A DNA stretch of 64,000 nucleotides from Pseudonocardia oceani (GCF_019263585.2 NZ_JADQDF010000001.1:2604001-2668000), one strand, 5' to 3'; shown: positions 30,125 to 40,157, counted from the stretch's first letter. Notes: generated by a model not told the origin, from the sequence alone. Numbers and translations are program-made.

Positions 30125-30733
30125 GTGCCGCAGCTGTCGCTGTTCTCCGCCGACGCGCGCCCCGCCGGGGTCCGCGACCTCGCCGGCCTGCTCTGCGGCC
30201 CAGGGCGGATCGTCCGCTTCGGCGCGGGCGACCAGGCCCGACTCTCCGCCGACCTGGTCGACGCCGGACGCGCCCGCGCCGTCGTCGCGGCCTGCGCGGC
30301 CACCGGCATCCCCGTCACGTCCGTCACCACCGCCGCGGGCACCCCCGCGGTCCGCACGGCGTTCCGGTGCGACCTCGTCCCGCTCGCCGCGGAGTGGCTG
30401 GCACCCGGACGAGCGGGCGACGGCGCCAAGACCGTCCCCGCGGGGTGGCAGCTCGACGGTGCGGCCCTGCGCCTGTGGGCCCTGTCCGCGGGCCGCCCCG
30501 ACGAGCGAGGCGGCTACCTCCTCCTGCTCGACCCGGAGGCCCCGCAGACCCACCTCCCGCTGGTCGCGGCCACGACGCGGCTCGGCATCCCGCCCGCCCG
30601 CGTGGGCGACGGCACGGTACTGCGGATCAGCGGGACGCGGCGCGTGCAGCGGCTCGTCGAACTGGTCGGACCGGTGCCGCGCGGGGTCGCCGACGCCGAC
30701 TGGCCGCGCTGCTGGGGACGCCGCGCGGGTTGA
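30125..30733 (+). CDS. Conserved actinobacterial protein of unknown function
   Basis: This 202-residue soluble protein begins MPQLSLFSADARPAG. It has no motif I recognise; the middle is rich in Ala/Arg helices and the end is WPRCWGRRAG. Position just before topA recalls the uncharacterised gene beside topA in mycobacteria. The GTG at 30125 is chosen because PQLSLF is the usual start in this family. Confidence 0.65.
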   Translation: MPQLSLFSADARPAGVRDLAGLLCGPGRIVRFGAGDQARLSADLVDAGRARAVVAACAATGIPVTSVTTAAGTPAVRTAFRCDLVPLAAEWLAPGRAGDGAKTVPAGWQLDGAALRLWALSAGRPDERGGYLLLLDPEAPQTHLPLVAATTRLGIPPARVGDGTVLRISGTRRVQRLVELVGPVPRGVADADWPRCWGRRAG

Positions 30734-30889
30734 CAGGGGTGGTTACGCTCCCCCGGCACGAGCGCCCCGGTGTGACCGAGGCGACACCCTGCGTGGGTGG
30801 GCAGGCCCGGTATCGGTGTGTAGGCCGGAAGACGGGACACGCATACTGCGAGGGCGGACCCTCCGCGCAGCCGCGAAGGACAGGACACT

Positions 30890-33751
30890 GTGACCACCGG
30901 AACGACGAGTTCGACACCCGAGACCGGGGAGAGCACCGGCACCCCGAAGTCCGGAGGCGGGCGGCGCACGTCCACGCCCCGGGCCGCCACGACCGGGCGA
31001 CCGACGCGCCGCCTGGTGATCGTCGAGTCGGGCACGAAGGCTGCGAAGATCCAGAAGTTCCTGGGCAAGGACTACGTCGTCGAGGCCTCCGTCGGCCACA
31101 TCCGCGACCTGCCGCGCGGCGCCGCCGACGTCCCCGCCAAGCACAAGGGCGAGGCGTGGGCCCGCCTGGGCGTCGACGTCGACAACTCCTTCGCGCCGCT
31201 CTACATCATCACGCCGGAGAAGCGCAGCAAGGTCGCCGAGCTCCGCGAGGCGCTGAAGTCCGTCGACGAGCTCCTGCTCGCGACGGACCCCGACCGCGAG
31301 GGCGAGGCCATCGCCTGGCACCTGCTCGACACCCTCAAGCCGAAGGTCCCGGTCCGCCGGATGGTCTTCCACGAGATCAGCGAGCCGGCCATCCGCGCCG
31401 CGGTGGAGAACCTGCGCGACCTCGACCAGGACATGGTCGACGCGCAGGAGACGCGCCGGATCCTCGACCGCCTCTACGGCTACGAGGTCTCCCCCGTGCT
31501 GTGGAAGAAGGTCATGCCGAAGCTCTCGGCGGGCCGGGTGCAGTCGGTGGCGACGCGGATCGTGGTGGCGCGCGAGCGCGAGCGCATGGCGTTCGTGTCG
31601 GCGTCGTACTGGGACATCGCGGCGCTGATGGACGCGGGCGCCGAGGCGACCCCGCGCCAGTTCGGCTCGCGCCTGGTCGCGATCGACGGCGCGCGGGTCG
31701 CCACGGGACGCGACTTCGGCCCGGACGGCCGCCTCAAGTCCGACGCCACCGCGCTCGACGAGGCCGGCGCCCGCCGTCTGGCCGAGGCGCTGGAGGGGCG
31801 CGACCTCACCGTCGAGTCGGTCGAGTCGAAGCCCTACACGCGCAAGCCCTACCCGCCGTTCATGACCTCCACGCTGCAGCAGGAGGCCGGCCGCAAGCTC
31901 CGCTTCTCCGCCGACCGCACGATGCGCAGCGCGCAGCGGCTCTACGAGAACGGGTACATCACCTACCTCCGCACCGACTCCACGACGCTGTCGGCCTCGG
32001 CCATCGACGCGGCCAGGAGCCAGGCGCGCGAGCTCTACGGTGACGCCTACGTGCCCGACCAGCCGCGGCAGTACACCCGGAAGGTCAAGAACGCGCAGGA
32101 GGCCCACGAGGCCATCCGGCCCGCGGGCGACGTGTTCCGCACGCCGGGCGAGATCGCCCGCGAGGTCGACGGCGACGACTTCCGCCTCTACGAGCTGATC
32201 TGGCAGCGCACCGTCGCCTCGCAGATGGCCGACGCGCGCGGCACCACGGTCAGCGTGCGCATCGCGGGCACCGCCGCCACCGGCGAGGCCGTCACGTTCG
32301 CGACGTCCGGGCGCACCATCACCTTCCCCGGCTTCCTGCGCGCCTACGTCGAGACCGTCGACGACCAGGCGGGTGGCGAGGCCGACGACGCCGAGTCGCG
32401 CCTGCCCGAGCTGACGAAGGGCCAGTCGCTGACGGCCGCGTCGCTCACCGCCGAGGGGCACTCGACCAACCCGCCGTCGCGGTTCACCGAGCCCAGCCTG
32501 ATCAAGCAGCTCGAGGACCTCGGCATCGGCCGCCCGTCCACCTACGCCTCGATCATCAAGACGATCCAGGACCGCGGGTACGTGTGGAAGAAGGGGCAGG
32601 CGCTGGTCCCGTCGTGGATCGCGTTCGCCGTCGTCGGGCTGCTCGAGCACCACTTCGGCCGGCTCGTCGACTACGACTTCACCGCCGCCATGGAGGACGA
32701 GCTCGACGCCATCGCCGCGGGCACGCAGGGCCGCACGAGCTGGCTGTCGGGCTTCTACTTCGGCGCCGAGCAGGGCTCCGAGGGCTCGGTGGCGCGCGCG
32801 GGCGGGCTGAAGAAGCTCGTGGGCGTCAACCTGGAGGAGATCGACGCGCGGGAGATCAACTCCGTGCCGGTCTTCGACGACGTCGTGGTCCGCGTCGGCC
32901 GCTACGGGCCCTATCTGGAGCGCGTGCGCGACGGGGAGTCCCAGCGTGCCAACCTGCCCGAGGACCTGCCGCCCGACGAGCTCACGCCCGAGGTCGCCGA
33001 GCAGCTGTTCTCGGTGCCGCAGGAGGGCCGCTCGCTGGGCGTCGACCCGATCAGCGGGCACGAGATCGTCGCCAAGGAGGGCCGCTACGGGCCCTACGTC
33101 ACCGAGGTCCTGCCCGAGCCGGAGGCGCCGCCCGTCGTCGAGGGCGCGAAGCCGAAGAAGGCGCCCGCGAAGCCGAAGCCGCGCACCGGGTCGCTGTTCA
33201 AGGGCATGTCGACGGAGACGATCACGCTCGAGGACGCGCTGCGGCTGCTGTCGCTCCCGCGCCTGGTGGGCACCGACCCGGAGAGCGGCGAGGAGATCAC
33301 CGCGCAGAACGGCCGCTACGGGCCCTACCTCAAGAAGGGCACCGACTCGCGGTCGCTCACCGACGAGGAGCAGCTGTTCACGGTCACCCTCGAGGAGGCC
33401 GTGGAGATCTACAAGCAGCCCAAGCAGCGCGGGCGGCGCACGGCCGCGGCCACGCCGCCGCTGCGCGAGCTCGGCGTCGACGCCAACTCGAAGAAGCCGA
33501 TGGTGATCAAGGACGGGCGGTTCGGCCCGTACGTCACCGACGGCGAGACGAACGCGAGCCTGCGCAAGGGCGACAGCGTCGAGCAGATCACCGACGAGCG
33601 GGCCAGCGAGCTGTTGGCCGAGCGGCGGGCGAAGGCACCGGCGCCGAAGAAGGCCCCGGCCGCGCGCAAGCCGGCCGCCCGCAAGCCCGCGGCCAAGAAG
33701 CCGGCGGCCAAGCGCGCCCCGGCGGCGAAGAAGGCCCCGGTCGAGAAGTAG
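30890..33751 (+). CDS. topA: DNA topoisomerase I (type IA)
   Basis: TopA relaxes negative supercoils. The 953-residue protein has a Toprim domain (RLVIVESGTKAAKIQKFLG and ATDPDREGEAIAWHLL), the active-site Tyr in GYITYLRTDS, and HSTNPPSRFTEPSLIK. The C terminus lacks zinc fingers. Instead it has four repeats marked by GRYGPYL / GRFGPYV, then a Lys/Ala-rich tail (KKAPAARKPAARKPAAKKP), as in actinobacterial TopA. The GTG start follows aaggacagga. Confidence 0.96.
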   Translation: MTTGTTSSTPETGESTGTPKSGGGRRTSTPRAATTGRPTRRLVIVESGTKAAKIQKFLGKDYVVEASVGHIRDLPRGAADVPAKHKGEAWARLGVDVDNSFAPLYIITPEKRSKVAELREALKSVDELLLATDPDREGEAIAWHLLDTLKPKVPVRRMVFHEISEPAIRAAVENLRDLDQDMVDAQETRRILDRLYGYEVSPVLWKKVMPKLSAGRVQSVATRIVVARERERMAFVSASYWDIAALMDAGAEATPRQFGSRLVAIDGARVATGRDFGPDGRLKSDATALDEAGARRLAEALEGRDLTVESVESKPYTRKPYPPFMTSTLQQEAGRKLRFSADRTMRSAQRLYENGYITYLRTDSTTLSASAIDAARSQARELYGDAYVPDQPRQYTRKVKNAQEAHEAIRPAGDVFRTPGEIAREVDGDDFRLYELIWQRTVASQMADARGTTVSVRIAGTAATGEAVTFATSGRTITFPGFLRAYVETVDDQAGGEADDAESRLPELTKGQSLTAASLTAEGHSTNPPSRFTEPSLIKQLEDLGIGRPSTYASIIKTIQDRGYVWKKGQALVPSWIAFAVVGLLEHHFGRLVDYDFTAAMEDELDAIAAGTQGRTSWLSGFYFGAEQGSEGSVARAGGLKKLVGVNLEEIDAREINSVPVFDDVVVRVGRYGPYLERVRDGESQRANLPEDLPPDELTPEVAEQLFSVPQEGRSLGVDPISGHEIVAKEGRYGPYVTEVLPEPEAPPVVEGAKPKKAPAKPKPRTGSLFKGMSTETITLEDALRLLSLPRLVGTDPESGEEITAQNGRYGPYLKKGTDSRSLTDEEQLFTVTLEEAVEIYKQPKQRGRRTAAATPPLRELGVDANSKKPMVIKDGRFGPYVTDGETNASLRKGDSVEQITDERASELLAERRAKAPAPKKAPAARKPAARKPAAKKPAAKRAPAAKKAPVEK

Positions 33752-33774
33752 TCGCGGTCGAGAAGTAGTCGCGG
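33741..33774. repeat. 17-bp tandem duplication across the topA stop codon
   Basis: The 17-mer tcgagaagtagtcgcgg occurs twice head to tail and includes the topA stop codon, so a second in-frame-looking stop copy lies just after the gene. Confidence 0.85.
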
Positions 33775-33831
33775 CCGAGGAGCAGGCGCGGCCTGGGACC
33801 GGGCGCGCTCGGTGACCAGGCGCCGCGCCAC

Positions 33832-33892
33832 CTTTGCTCTGGACACCGATACGCACCACCGTCCCCGGTGCGTATCGGTGCTCAGAGCAAAG
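33832..33892. terminator. Long bidirectional hairpin between topA and the YqeY-like gene
   Basis: 26-nt arms (33832-33857 / 33867-33892) pair at 24 of 26 positions around a 9-nt loop. The arms are flanked by ctttgctct / agagcaaag, so each strand has a short U-rich edge. It ends 4 bp before the stop codon of the convergent gene and fits a terminator for both. Confidence 0.75.
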
Positions 33893-33896
33893 GGCG

Positions 33897-34367
33897 TCAG
33901 CCGACCAGCAGCGCCTTCACCGCGGCCGCGACGCGCCCGCCGTCGGCCCGTCCGGCCGCCGCGGCGTTCGCCTTCTTCATGACCTGCCCCATCTGGCGCG
34001 GGCCGGGCTGCTCGCCCAGCTCGGCGGCGGTCTCGTCGACGGCGGTGCGCGCGATCGCGGCCAGCTCGTCGTCGGAGAGCTGGGTGGGCAGGTAGCGGTC
34101 GAGGATCTCGCCCTCGGCCCGCTCCTGCGCGGCGAGCTCGTCGCGGCCCGCCCCGGCGAACGCCTCCGCCGACTCCGCGCGCTTCTTCGCCTCCTTGGCG
34201 ATCACCTTGAGAACTTCGTCGTCGGAGAGCTCACGCGCCTCGGTGCCGGCGACCTCGGCATTGCCGATGGCCGTCAGCGTCATCCGCAGGGTGGACTTGA
34301 CCAGCTCGTCGCGGGCCTTCATCGCCGCGGTCAGGTCGGCCCGCAGCTGCGCCTTCAGGGTGCTCAC
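33897..34367 (-). CDS. GatB/YqeY-domain protein
   Basis: This 156-residue all-helical protein begins MSTLKAQLRADLTAAMKARDELVKSTLR, the hallmark of the YqeY family, and ends in the tRNA-binding tail-like GQVMKKANAAAAGRADGGRV. It resembles the C-terminal domain of the GatB amidotransferase subunit. A direct role in tRNA amidation is unproven for stand-alone members. Confidence 0.9.
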   Translation of the reverse strand: MSTLKAQLRADLTAAMKARDELVKSTLRMTLTAIGNAEVAGTEARELSDDEVLKVIAKEAKKRAESAEAFAGAGRDELAAQERAEGEILDRYLPTQLSDDELAAIARTAVDETAAELGEQPGPRQMGQVMKKANAAAAGRADGGRVAAAVKALLVG

Positions 34368-34402
34368 GCCGCGGAACGGTACCCCCGACGTACTCTGGAG
34401 CG

Positions 34403-35344
34403 GTGAACAGCTGGGCTCGGCTCGCCATCGGAGCCACCACGACGGGCGCCGCGGCCGTCGCCTACGGGGCGGGCGTCGAGCGCCGCCGCTGGACGCTGCG
34501 CGAGGCCACGATGCCGGTCCTCGCCCCCGGCACGCGCCCGCTGCGCGTCCTGCACGTGTCCGACCTGCACATGACGCCGGGACAGCGCGGCAAGCAGCGC
34601 TGGGTGGCCGACCTGGCCGCGCTGGAGCCCGACCTCGTCGTCAACACCGGCGACAACCTCGCCCACACCCGGGCCGTCCCGAGCGTGATGGCCGCGCTCG
34701 ACCCGCTGCTCTCGCGGCCCGGTGTGTTCGTGTTCGGCAGCAACGACTACTTCGGCCCGACCCCGAAGAACCCCGCCCGCTACCTGACCGGCACGCGCAC
34801 CAAGCCCACGGGGGAGCTGCTGCCCTGGCGCGACCTGCGCGCGGCGATGGTCGAGCGCGGCTGGCAGGACGCCACGCACGCCCGGCTCACCGTCGACGTC
34901 GACGGTGTGTCCGTCGCGGTCGCCGGCGTCGACGACCCGCACCTCGGTCTCGACCGCTACGACCGCGTCGCCGGCCGCCCCGGCCCCGGCCACGCCCTGC
35001 GCCTGGGCCTCACGCACTCCCCCGAGCCCCGCGTCCTCGACGCGTTCGCCGCCGACGGCTACGACCTCGTCATGGCCGGCCACACCCACGGCGGCCAGCT
35101 CCGCCTGCCCGGCTACGGCGCGATCGTCACCAACTGCGGGATCGACCGCTCCCGCGCCCGCGGCGCCTCCCGCTGGGGCACCCACACCCACCTGCACGTC
35201 TCCGCGGGTCTGGGCACGTCGCCGTGGGCCCCGGTCCGGTTCGCCTGCCCGCCGGAGGCCACGCTGCTGACCCTCGTCGCCCGCCCGGCGGTCCCGGCGT
35301 CGGCCGACGCCACCCCCGCGGACGCCGCGGCGGACGTCGGCTAG
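34403..35344 (+). CDS. Calcineurin-type metallophosphoesterase
   Basis: This 313-residue protein has the metal motifs in order: LHVSDLHMTP, VNTGDNLAH, GSNDY and AGHTHGGQLRLP. The first 20 residues are hydrophobic (AIGATTTGAAAVAYGAGV), so it may be membrane-anchored. It is divergent from the YqeY-like gene with 35 bp between the starts. The substrate is unknown. Confidence 0.9.
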   Translation: MNSWARLAIGATTTGAAAVAYGAGVERRRWTLREATMPVLAPGTRPLRVLHVSDLHMTPGQRGKQRWVADLAALEPDLVVNTGDNLAHTRAVPSVMAALDPLLSRPGVFVFGSNDYFGPTPKNPARYLTGTRTKPTGELLPWRDLRAAMVERGWQDATHARLTVDVDGVSVAVAGVDDPHLGLDRYDRVAGRPGPGHALRLGLTHSPEPRVLDAFAADGYDLVMAGHTHGGQLRLPGYGAIVTNCGIDRSRARGASRWGTHTHLHVSAGLGTSPWAPVRFACPPEATLLTLVARPAVPASADATPADAAADVG

Positions 35345-35379
35345 AGTGGTCCACGGTTCGCAGCACGATCGCGGGCCAT

Positions 35380-35459
<80 letters not shown>

Positions 35460-35460
<1 letters not shown>

Positions 35461-35505
35461 AAGCCCTGGTCACAGGCTCCGCAAGGAGACCGAGACCAGG
35501 GCTTT
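35460..35505. terminator. Perfect 12-bp hairpin just inside attL
   Basis: Arms aaagccctggtc / gaccagggcttt flank a 22-nt loop. It lies between the tRNA and the integrase 3' end and could stop transcription from both sides. It replaces the chromosomal tRNA terminator, now at 59732. Confidence 0.75.
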
Positions 35506-35543
35506 CGTCGTTGCCGCGGCCGGGTGGGTGACTAACTGCGTGA

Positions 35544-36683
35544 CTACCCCGATGCACGCGGGAAGATCCGATCCATCACCGTGGCCCCGTCCTCGACCAC
35601 CGGCCGGATCTGCTTGCGGTACACCAGCTCGGTGACGCTGGTCCCACTGTGGCCGACGAGCCGGGAGATCTGCTCGATGGGCACCCCGTCGTCGGAGAGC
35701 AGCGAGACGAAGCTGTGGCGCAGTTCGCGAGGCGTCCAGTCCTTCGCTGGAAGCCCCGCTGTCGTCGCGATCCGCCGGAACCCACGCCGCACGTTCGCCG
35801 CGTCCAGAGCCGTCCCGACCTCCGAGGCGAACACGAGGTCGTTGCTCTCCCAGCGCGCGCCGGCCAACCGTCGGGCCGCCGCCTGTCTGACCTTCTGCGC
35901 CTGGAGGACATCAACGCAACGTTGCGGCAGTGCGAGCGTGCGCCGGGACTTGCGGGTCTTGGTGTCACCGCCGACCCGGACCGAGCGCCACACCATGATG
36001 TGCGGCGGGGTGACGTCGAGGTTCACGTGCGCCCACGTCAGCGCCCGCAACTCCTCCGTCCGCGCCCCGGTGAGCAGCGACAGCACGACATAGGCGCCGA
36101 TCGTGGAATCCTCCGACGCCGCCAGCAGCGCCTCAGCCTCGGGCAAGGTGAGCGCCTTGGACGGGCGACCGATCTGCCCGACCGGCGTGTCGCAGAGCAG
36201 CACGACGTTGCGCTTGACCTGGTCGCGAGCTTGAGCACGAGCGATGGACCTGCTCAGGATCGCGCGCACGTCCCGCAACGTCCGGGTGCTCAGCGTCCGT
36301 GCCTTCTCCGCCAACCACTGGTCGACGTCCTCAGCCGACAGCTTCGCGAGCTTGCGCGCACCGAGAGCCGGGATCACGTGCTGCGTAGCCAGGATGCGCC
36401 GCGTCTCGACCGTGCTGGCATCCCGTCCGCTGAGCCCGTACGCCAGCCAGTCCGTCACGGCCTGCCCGACCGTGTACGAGTGAGGCGTCGACGCGAGCCC
36501 GTCGTCGTAGTCGCGGATGATCTCCTTGAGCTTGTTCTTCGCCTCGGTCTTGGTGCGTCCGCTCCCGCGCTTGACGATGCGCTTGCCCGCCGGGGAGTAG
36601 CCGACGGTCACGGAGGCGATCCACCGTTCGCGAGCGGCATCCCAGTGCAGGCCACCGTCTCCGCGGCTACGCCGACTTGTCAT
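35544..36683 (-). CDS. int: Tyrosine site-specific integrase
   Basis: This 379-residue recombinase has an AP2-like N-terminal arm-binding region ([25 protein letters not shown]), a SAM-like core-binding domain ([13 protein letters not shown]...), and a catalytic domain. Catalytic residues are visible: Arg in [11 protein letters not shown], HxxR in ELRHSF, His in LVGHSGT and Tyr in ELVYRKQ. Its 3' end points at attL 80 bp away, the normal place for an AICE integrase. It overlaps the excisionase gene by 17 bp. Confidence 0.95.
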   Translation of the reverse strand: MTSRRSRGDGGLHWDAARERWIASVTVGYSPAGKRIVKRGSGRTKTEAKNKLKEIIRDYDDGLASTPHSYTVGQAVTDWLAYGLSGRDASTVETRRILATQHVIPALGARKLAKLSAEDVDQWLAEKARTLSTRTLRDVRAILSRSIARAQARDQVKRNVVLLCDTPVGQIGRPSKALTLPEAEALLAASEDSTIGAYVVLSLLTGARTEELRALTWAHVNLDVTPPHIMVWRSVRVGGDTKTRKSRRTLALPQRCVDVLQAQKVRQAAARRLAGARWESNDLVFASEVGTALDAANVRRGFRRIATTAGLPAKDWTPRELRHSFVSLLSDDGVPIEQISRLVGHSGTSVTELVYRKQIRPVVEDGATVMDRIFPRASG

Positions 36684-36870
36684 AGCCGACCCCCGATTCC
36701 GCGACGAGCAGGGCGACGTAGTCGGCGATCGCGGCCGCCGGGATGAGGCGGGCGCGTCCCTGGCAGACCGAGCGCAGCCGACCGGCCCGGATCTGCTCGT
36801 AGATCACGCTGCGGCTCAGCGACAGGAGGGCCATGGCCTCGGTGACGCGGTAGAGCTGCCTGCTGGTCAT
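36667..36870 (-). CDS. xis: Excisionase-like helix-turn-helix protein
   Basis: This 67-residue protein is an excisionase/MerR-type winged helix: LYRVTEAMALLSLSRSVIYEQIRAGRLRSVCQGRARLIP. It sits between rep and int, overlapping both (atga with rep), as in pSAM2, so the three are translationally coupled. It would direct excision and probably balance integrase activity. Confidence 0.88.
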   Translation of the reverse strand: MTSRQLYRVTEAMALLSLSRSVIYEQIRAGRLRSVCQGRARLIPAAAIADYVALLVAESGVGYDKSA

Positions 36871-38210
36871 GTCGTCCTCCTGGTCGTGCGTCGGTGTGAT
36901 CGATTGCGTTCTGCGATGGCGGCGGCCAGCTCGCGTTCGCCGTCGTCGCGGTGCCCGAACCGGACGGGCACCCAGTCGTTGACGACCACGACGGTGTCGG
37001 GGTCGATCGGGTCGGCCCCGCCGAGCGCGGCCAGGTCCTCCCGGAGCCGCCAGAGCCGGCGCTCGCCGCGAATCGTGCGGAAGGTGACGCTGTAGCGTTG
37101 CGACTTGGTGAGGAAGTGGCCGCGGAAGCCGAGCATGTGGGCCCAGCGGTGCAGGTTCAGCTGCTCGTACTGCTCCAGCTCGCCGAGCCGCCACGCGGTT
37201 TCGATCATCGCCCGGTGGTGCGGGGTGAGGTCGAGGTATCGCACGTGCTCGAGGTCGCGGATCGGACGGTCGGCGCCGTTGGTGGCGCCGGTGCCCTTGG
37301 TGGCGTACTTGGCGATGTAGCCGGCCAGGGCGGCGTCGGTGATCTCGCCCGCGTCGTTCTCGACCTGCCGGGCCGCGGAGGGGGTGACCGGGCGCAGGTC
37401 GAGCTGTGCGCCCCAGCCGAGCGTCATCGCGGTGCCGTCGGGCCGGGCGACGGTGAGCGAGCCGGCAGCGGCCGCGGTGGTGATGGCCGTGCGCAGGGTG
37501 GTGTCGTCGAGTCCGGTTGGGCAGGGATCGGCCGGTCCTCCCGGGCCGTCGAGGCGGACGACGGCGTGGAAGTGGACGAGTCCGCGGCGTTGGTACTCGG
37601 CGACCTTGGCGTAGGAGACCCGAGCGCAATCGCGGAACTCGCGCGCCTTGACGCCGAGCTCCGCCGCGAGTGCGCGGCGCAGGGTGGTGGTGAACCGGGC
37701 CCACAATGCCCCGGCGTGGGCCTGCCAGAGCACCGCCCCGACGTAGTCGTACGTGTCGGGGTCGACGGCGCAGCCGATGCGAGGGTCGTCGGGGTGGTGG
37801 CGTTCCCCGCAGCGGCAGGGCACGACGAACCCGCGGGCGGTGACCTTCCGCGCGTGGACGGGCCCGAACGAGGGCGCAGTGACGGTGAGGAACGCCCGCG
37901 GCCGGTCCGTCACGCTCGTCGGGACGTTCTTGGTGTCGTCTCCGGCGAGCCCGGCACGCAGGAGGTGGAAGGCGTCGGCGGCGTAGCGGTCCGAGCAGGC
38001 CGGGCAGACGGACTCGCGGCGGTTCCCGCAGGGGGCGAGGACGTCGCCGGAGCGTTCAAGCAGGACCGCGCCCCCGCGGCCGATGACGCGGGAGGAGCCG
38101 CGCAGGTGGATGGGTGCGGCGCATCCCCCGGTCTGCTCGACCGCGGCCCGCCAGGCCGGATAGCCGGCGGATCGCAGGCGGGTGCTGATCTGGTCGTCGG
38201 TGACGGTCAT
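36867..38210 (-). CDS. RepSA-like replication initiator
   Basis: This 447-residue protein resembles initiators of pSAM2-type elements. It has a Cys-rich N-terminal part (PCGNRRESVCPACSDRYAADAF, then VPCRCGERHHPDD), a rolling-circle HUH-like motif in GLVHFHAVVRLDG, and paired tyrosines in GYIAKYATKG as the likely nicking residues. The origin is often inside the rep gene in this family. The start ATG overlaps the upstream gene's stop. Confidence 0.85.
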   Translation of the reverse strand: MTVTDDQISTRLRSAGYPAWRAAVEQTGGCAAPIHLRGSSRVIGRGGAVLLERSGDVLAPCGNRRESVCPACSDRYAADAFHLLRAGLAGDDTKNVPTSVTDRPRAFLTVTAPSFGPVHARKVTARGFVVPCRCGERHHPDDPRIGCAVDPDTYDYVGAVLWQAHAGALWARFTTTLRRALAAELGVKAREFRDCARVSYAKVAEYQRRGLVHFHAVVRLDGPGGPADPCPTGLDDTTLRTAITTAAAAGSLTVARPDGTAMTLGWGAQLDLRPVTPSAARQVENDAGEITDAALAGYIAKYATKGTGATNGADRPIRDLEHVRYLDLTPHHRAMIETAWRLGELEQYEQLNLHRWAHMLGFRGHFLTKSQRYSVTFRTIRGERRLWRLREDLAALGGADPIDPDTVVVVNDWVPVRFGHRDDGERELAAAIAERNRSHRRTTRRTT

Positions 38211-38425
38211 CCGGACCACCACCAGCGCATGCCGGCCTCGTGCGCCCACTCGCGGGCGAGCTGACGGGTCGCGTACAGCTCGGCGAGGACGGCGCCGAGG
38301 CAGACGAGGGTGAATCCGCCGGAGCCGACGCCGAAGTACAGCCAGCCGGCCCCGACGCCGACCGCGAGGAACACGGTGCACTTGAGCCAGGTGAGAACGG
38401 CCCATTCGGTGACGTCCCACATCAC
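38207..38425 (-). CDS. Small membrane protein of the AICE core
   Basis: This 72-residue protein has two hydrophobic helices (WLKCTVFLAVGVGAGWLYFGV and [17 protein letters not shown]) and a Trp-rich end. It is coupled by 4-bp overlaps to the genes on both sides. Small membrane proteins at this place in AICEs are often Spd-type spread proteins; that role is inference. Confidence 0.7.
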   Translation of the reverse strand: MMWDVTEWAVLTWLKCTVFLAVGVGAGWLYFGVGSGGFTLVCLGAVLAELYATRQLAREWAHEAGMRWWWSG

Positions 38426-38688
38426 GCCACCCCCACCAGGTGCGGGGCGTGCTCAGCGCGCCATGCAGCGGCGGTGAGGGCGTCGGCGCGGTCCTCGCGG
38501 CGTTCCCGCAGCCACCGGACGCCGAGGCGCACGGCGACGGCCAGGACGACGAGCGGGCCGGGGGTGAGCAAGCCGAGCGTGACGGCCTGCTCGACGGCCG
38601 GGACGATCGCGCCCGCGCAGCCGATCACGCAGACGAGCGCGAGCAGGGCGGTGATCAGGCGTGCTTCGTAGGTCTGGTGGGTGGTCAT
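38422..38688 (-). CDS. Small two-helix membrane protein
   Basis: This 88-residue protein has hydrophobic stretches LITALLALVCVIGCAGAIVPAV and GPLVVLAVAVRLGV and a charged C-terminal helix. It overlaps the translocase stop and the next gene's start, so it belongs to the transfer operon. A spread function is possible but not shown. Confidence 0.7.
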   Translation of the reverse strand: MTTHQTYEARLITALLALVCVIGCAGAIVPAVEQAVTLGLLTPGPLVVLAVAVRLGVRWLRERREDRADALTAAAWRAEHAPHLVGVA

Positions 38689-40157
38689 GACGCGGTCTCC
38701 TCTCCGGCCGGGCCGTGGGTGGTGTGGGTGGGGAAGGGCAGGACGTCACCTGGGCTGCGCGGGGCCGGGACGTCGGCGCCGCGAGGTGCGCAGCGGTGGG
38801 CGAGTTCGTCGATCTCGTCGTCGGTGACGTAGCCGGCCCGGAACCGCACCGGCAGGCGAGAGCCGGCGTCGATGACGAACCCGATCCCGGCGTGTGCCTC
38901 GTCGCCGGGGATCTGGTCGGCCAGCGCCCCCCGGTCGCGGGCTCCGTCGCCGAGCGCCATGTCGACGTGGGAGGCGGCGGTGACACCGAGGCAGATCCGG
39001 GTGGTGAACAGGTCCCGCACGTCGACGACGTCCTTAGACGGTTCCTGCACGTAGCCCATGACGGTGTGGTCCGCGGCGCGGCCCTGGGTCAGGATCTCGG
39101 CGAGCAGCCGCAGGGCCTCACGGACGCCGCTGCGGTCGCCGTAGGCAGTGAGCATGGCGAGTTCGTCGATGACGAGCAGCTCGACCGGGGTCTCGGTGCT
39201 GATCTCGCAGGTGCGGACCTTGTGTTCGCGCATCCACGTCTGGCGCTCGACCATGGAGTCGCGGAAGTCGCCCAGCAGTTCCAGGGCGTCGTCGAAGGTG
39301 GTGGCCCAGCGGTGGAACAGCGCTTCCCCGCGGTCGGTTTCGGTGCCGCCCTTGAGGTCGATGGTCCAAACGCGGACGAGGCCGTCGCGGATCATCGGGC
39401 CCATCGCGCGCAGCGGGTTCCACAGCAGCGAGCCCTTGCCCGCGCCGGAGGCGCCGACGACGAGCAGGTGCTTCCCGCGGATGCGGATGGTGAACGGCTC
39501 CCCGCGTTCGTTGTCGCCGACGTCGAGCGCGCGGAGGTTCACGAGATCCGAGGTGGCCGGGATGGGTGCGGCGTCGATGACGTTCGGGAACGGCATCCGC
39601 CGCTCGACGACCATCGACAGGACGCCGGGGCGGGCGCGGGTGACCGCGACCCGGTGTGCTCCGAGCGCGTCGGTGAGGGCGGGCATCTTCTCGGTGAAGG
39701 TGGCCGGGTCCTGTCCGCGGACGATGCGGACGCTTAGGGTGTCGATCGACGGGGTGACTGCGCGGACCCGCAGGACCCGGGGGCAGAGGATCTGGCCGGT
39801 GCGGCGGTTCTCGCGGGTCAGGTCGCAGTCGGTGAAGACCTCGCGCCAGCGTCGGCCCCGGTAGGCGGTCCAGCGGCGCCAGACGGTGCGGACGCGGGGG
39901 GCGATCCAGCGGTCGTAGGTGGGCGGGTGGGCGCGCCACCAGATCAGGAACGCGGCGAGCAGCCCGCCGAGGCCGGAGGCGACGGCGGTGGCGCCCCACA
40001 GGGCAACGGACCAGATGCCGAGGACGGGGATCAGGGCGAAGGCGGGGTGTCGGAGCAGCCACACCAGGGCGCGGATCTCGGTGCCGGTGGAGCGGGTGGC
40101 GCCGCGGGGACCGCGGTCGGCCGGGTGGTGGGTAAAGTGGGTGTTGCGTGCGGTCAT
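38685..40157 (-). CDS. FtsK/SpoIIIE-type DNA translocase (TraB/TraSA-like)
   Basis: This 490-residue protein has two N-terminal membrane helices (LLRHPAFALIPVLGIWSVAL and ATAVASGLGGLLAAFLIWW). The ATPase domain has Walker A in GASGAGKGSLLW at about residue 238 and Walker B in VELLVIDELAML. It is the expected septal-type transfer pump moving double-stranded DNA between mycelia. The ATG at 40157 has aaggaatg upstream. The end lacks a clear winged-helix clt-binding domain, though VTDDEIDELAHRC may be its remnant. Confidence 0.9.
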   Translation of the reverse strand: MTARNTHFTHHPADRGPRGATRSTGTEIRALVWLLRHPAFALIPVLGIWSVALWGATAVASGLGGLLAAFLIWWRAHPPTYDRWIAPRVRTVWRRWTAYRGRRWREVFTDCDLTRENRRTGQILCPRVLRVRAVTPSIDTLSVRIVRGQDPATFTEKMPALTDALGAHRVAVTRARPGVLSMVVERRMPFPNVIDAAPIPATSDLVNLRALDVGDNERGEPFTIRIRGKHLLVVGASGAGKGSLLWNPLRAMGPMIRDGLVRVWTIDLKGGTETDRGEALFHRWATTFDDALELLGDFRDSMVERQTWMREHKVRTCEISTETPVELLVIDELAMLTAYGDRSGVREALRLLAEILTQGRAADHTVMGYVQEPSKDVVDVRDLFTTRICLGVTAASHVDMALGDGARDRGALADQIPGDEAHAGIGFVIDAGSRLPVRFRAGYVTDDEIDELAHRCAPRGADVPAPRSPGDVLPFPTHTTHGPAGEETAS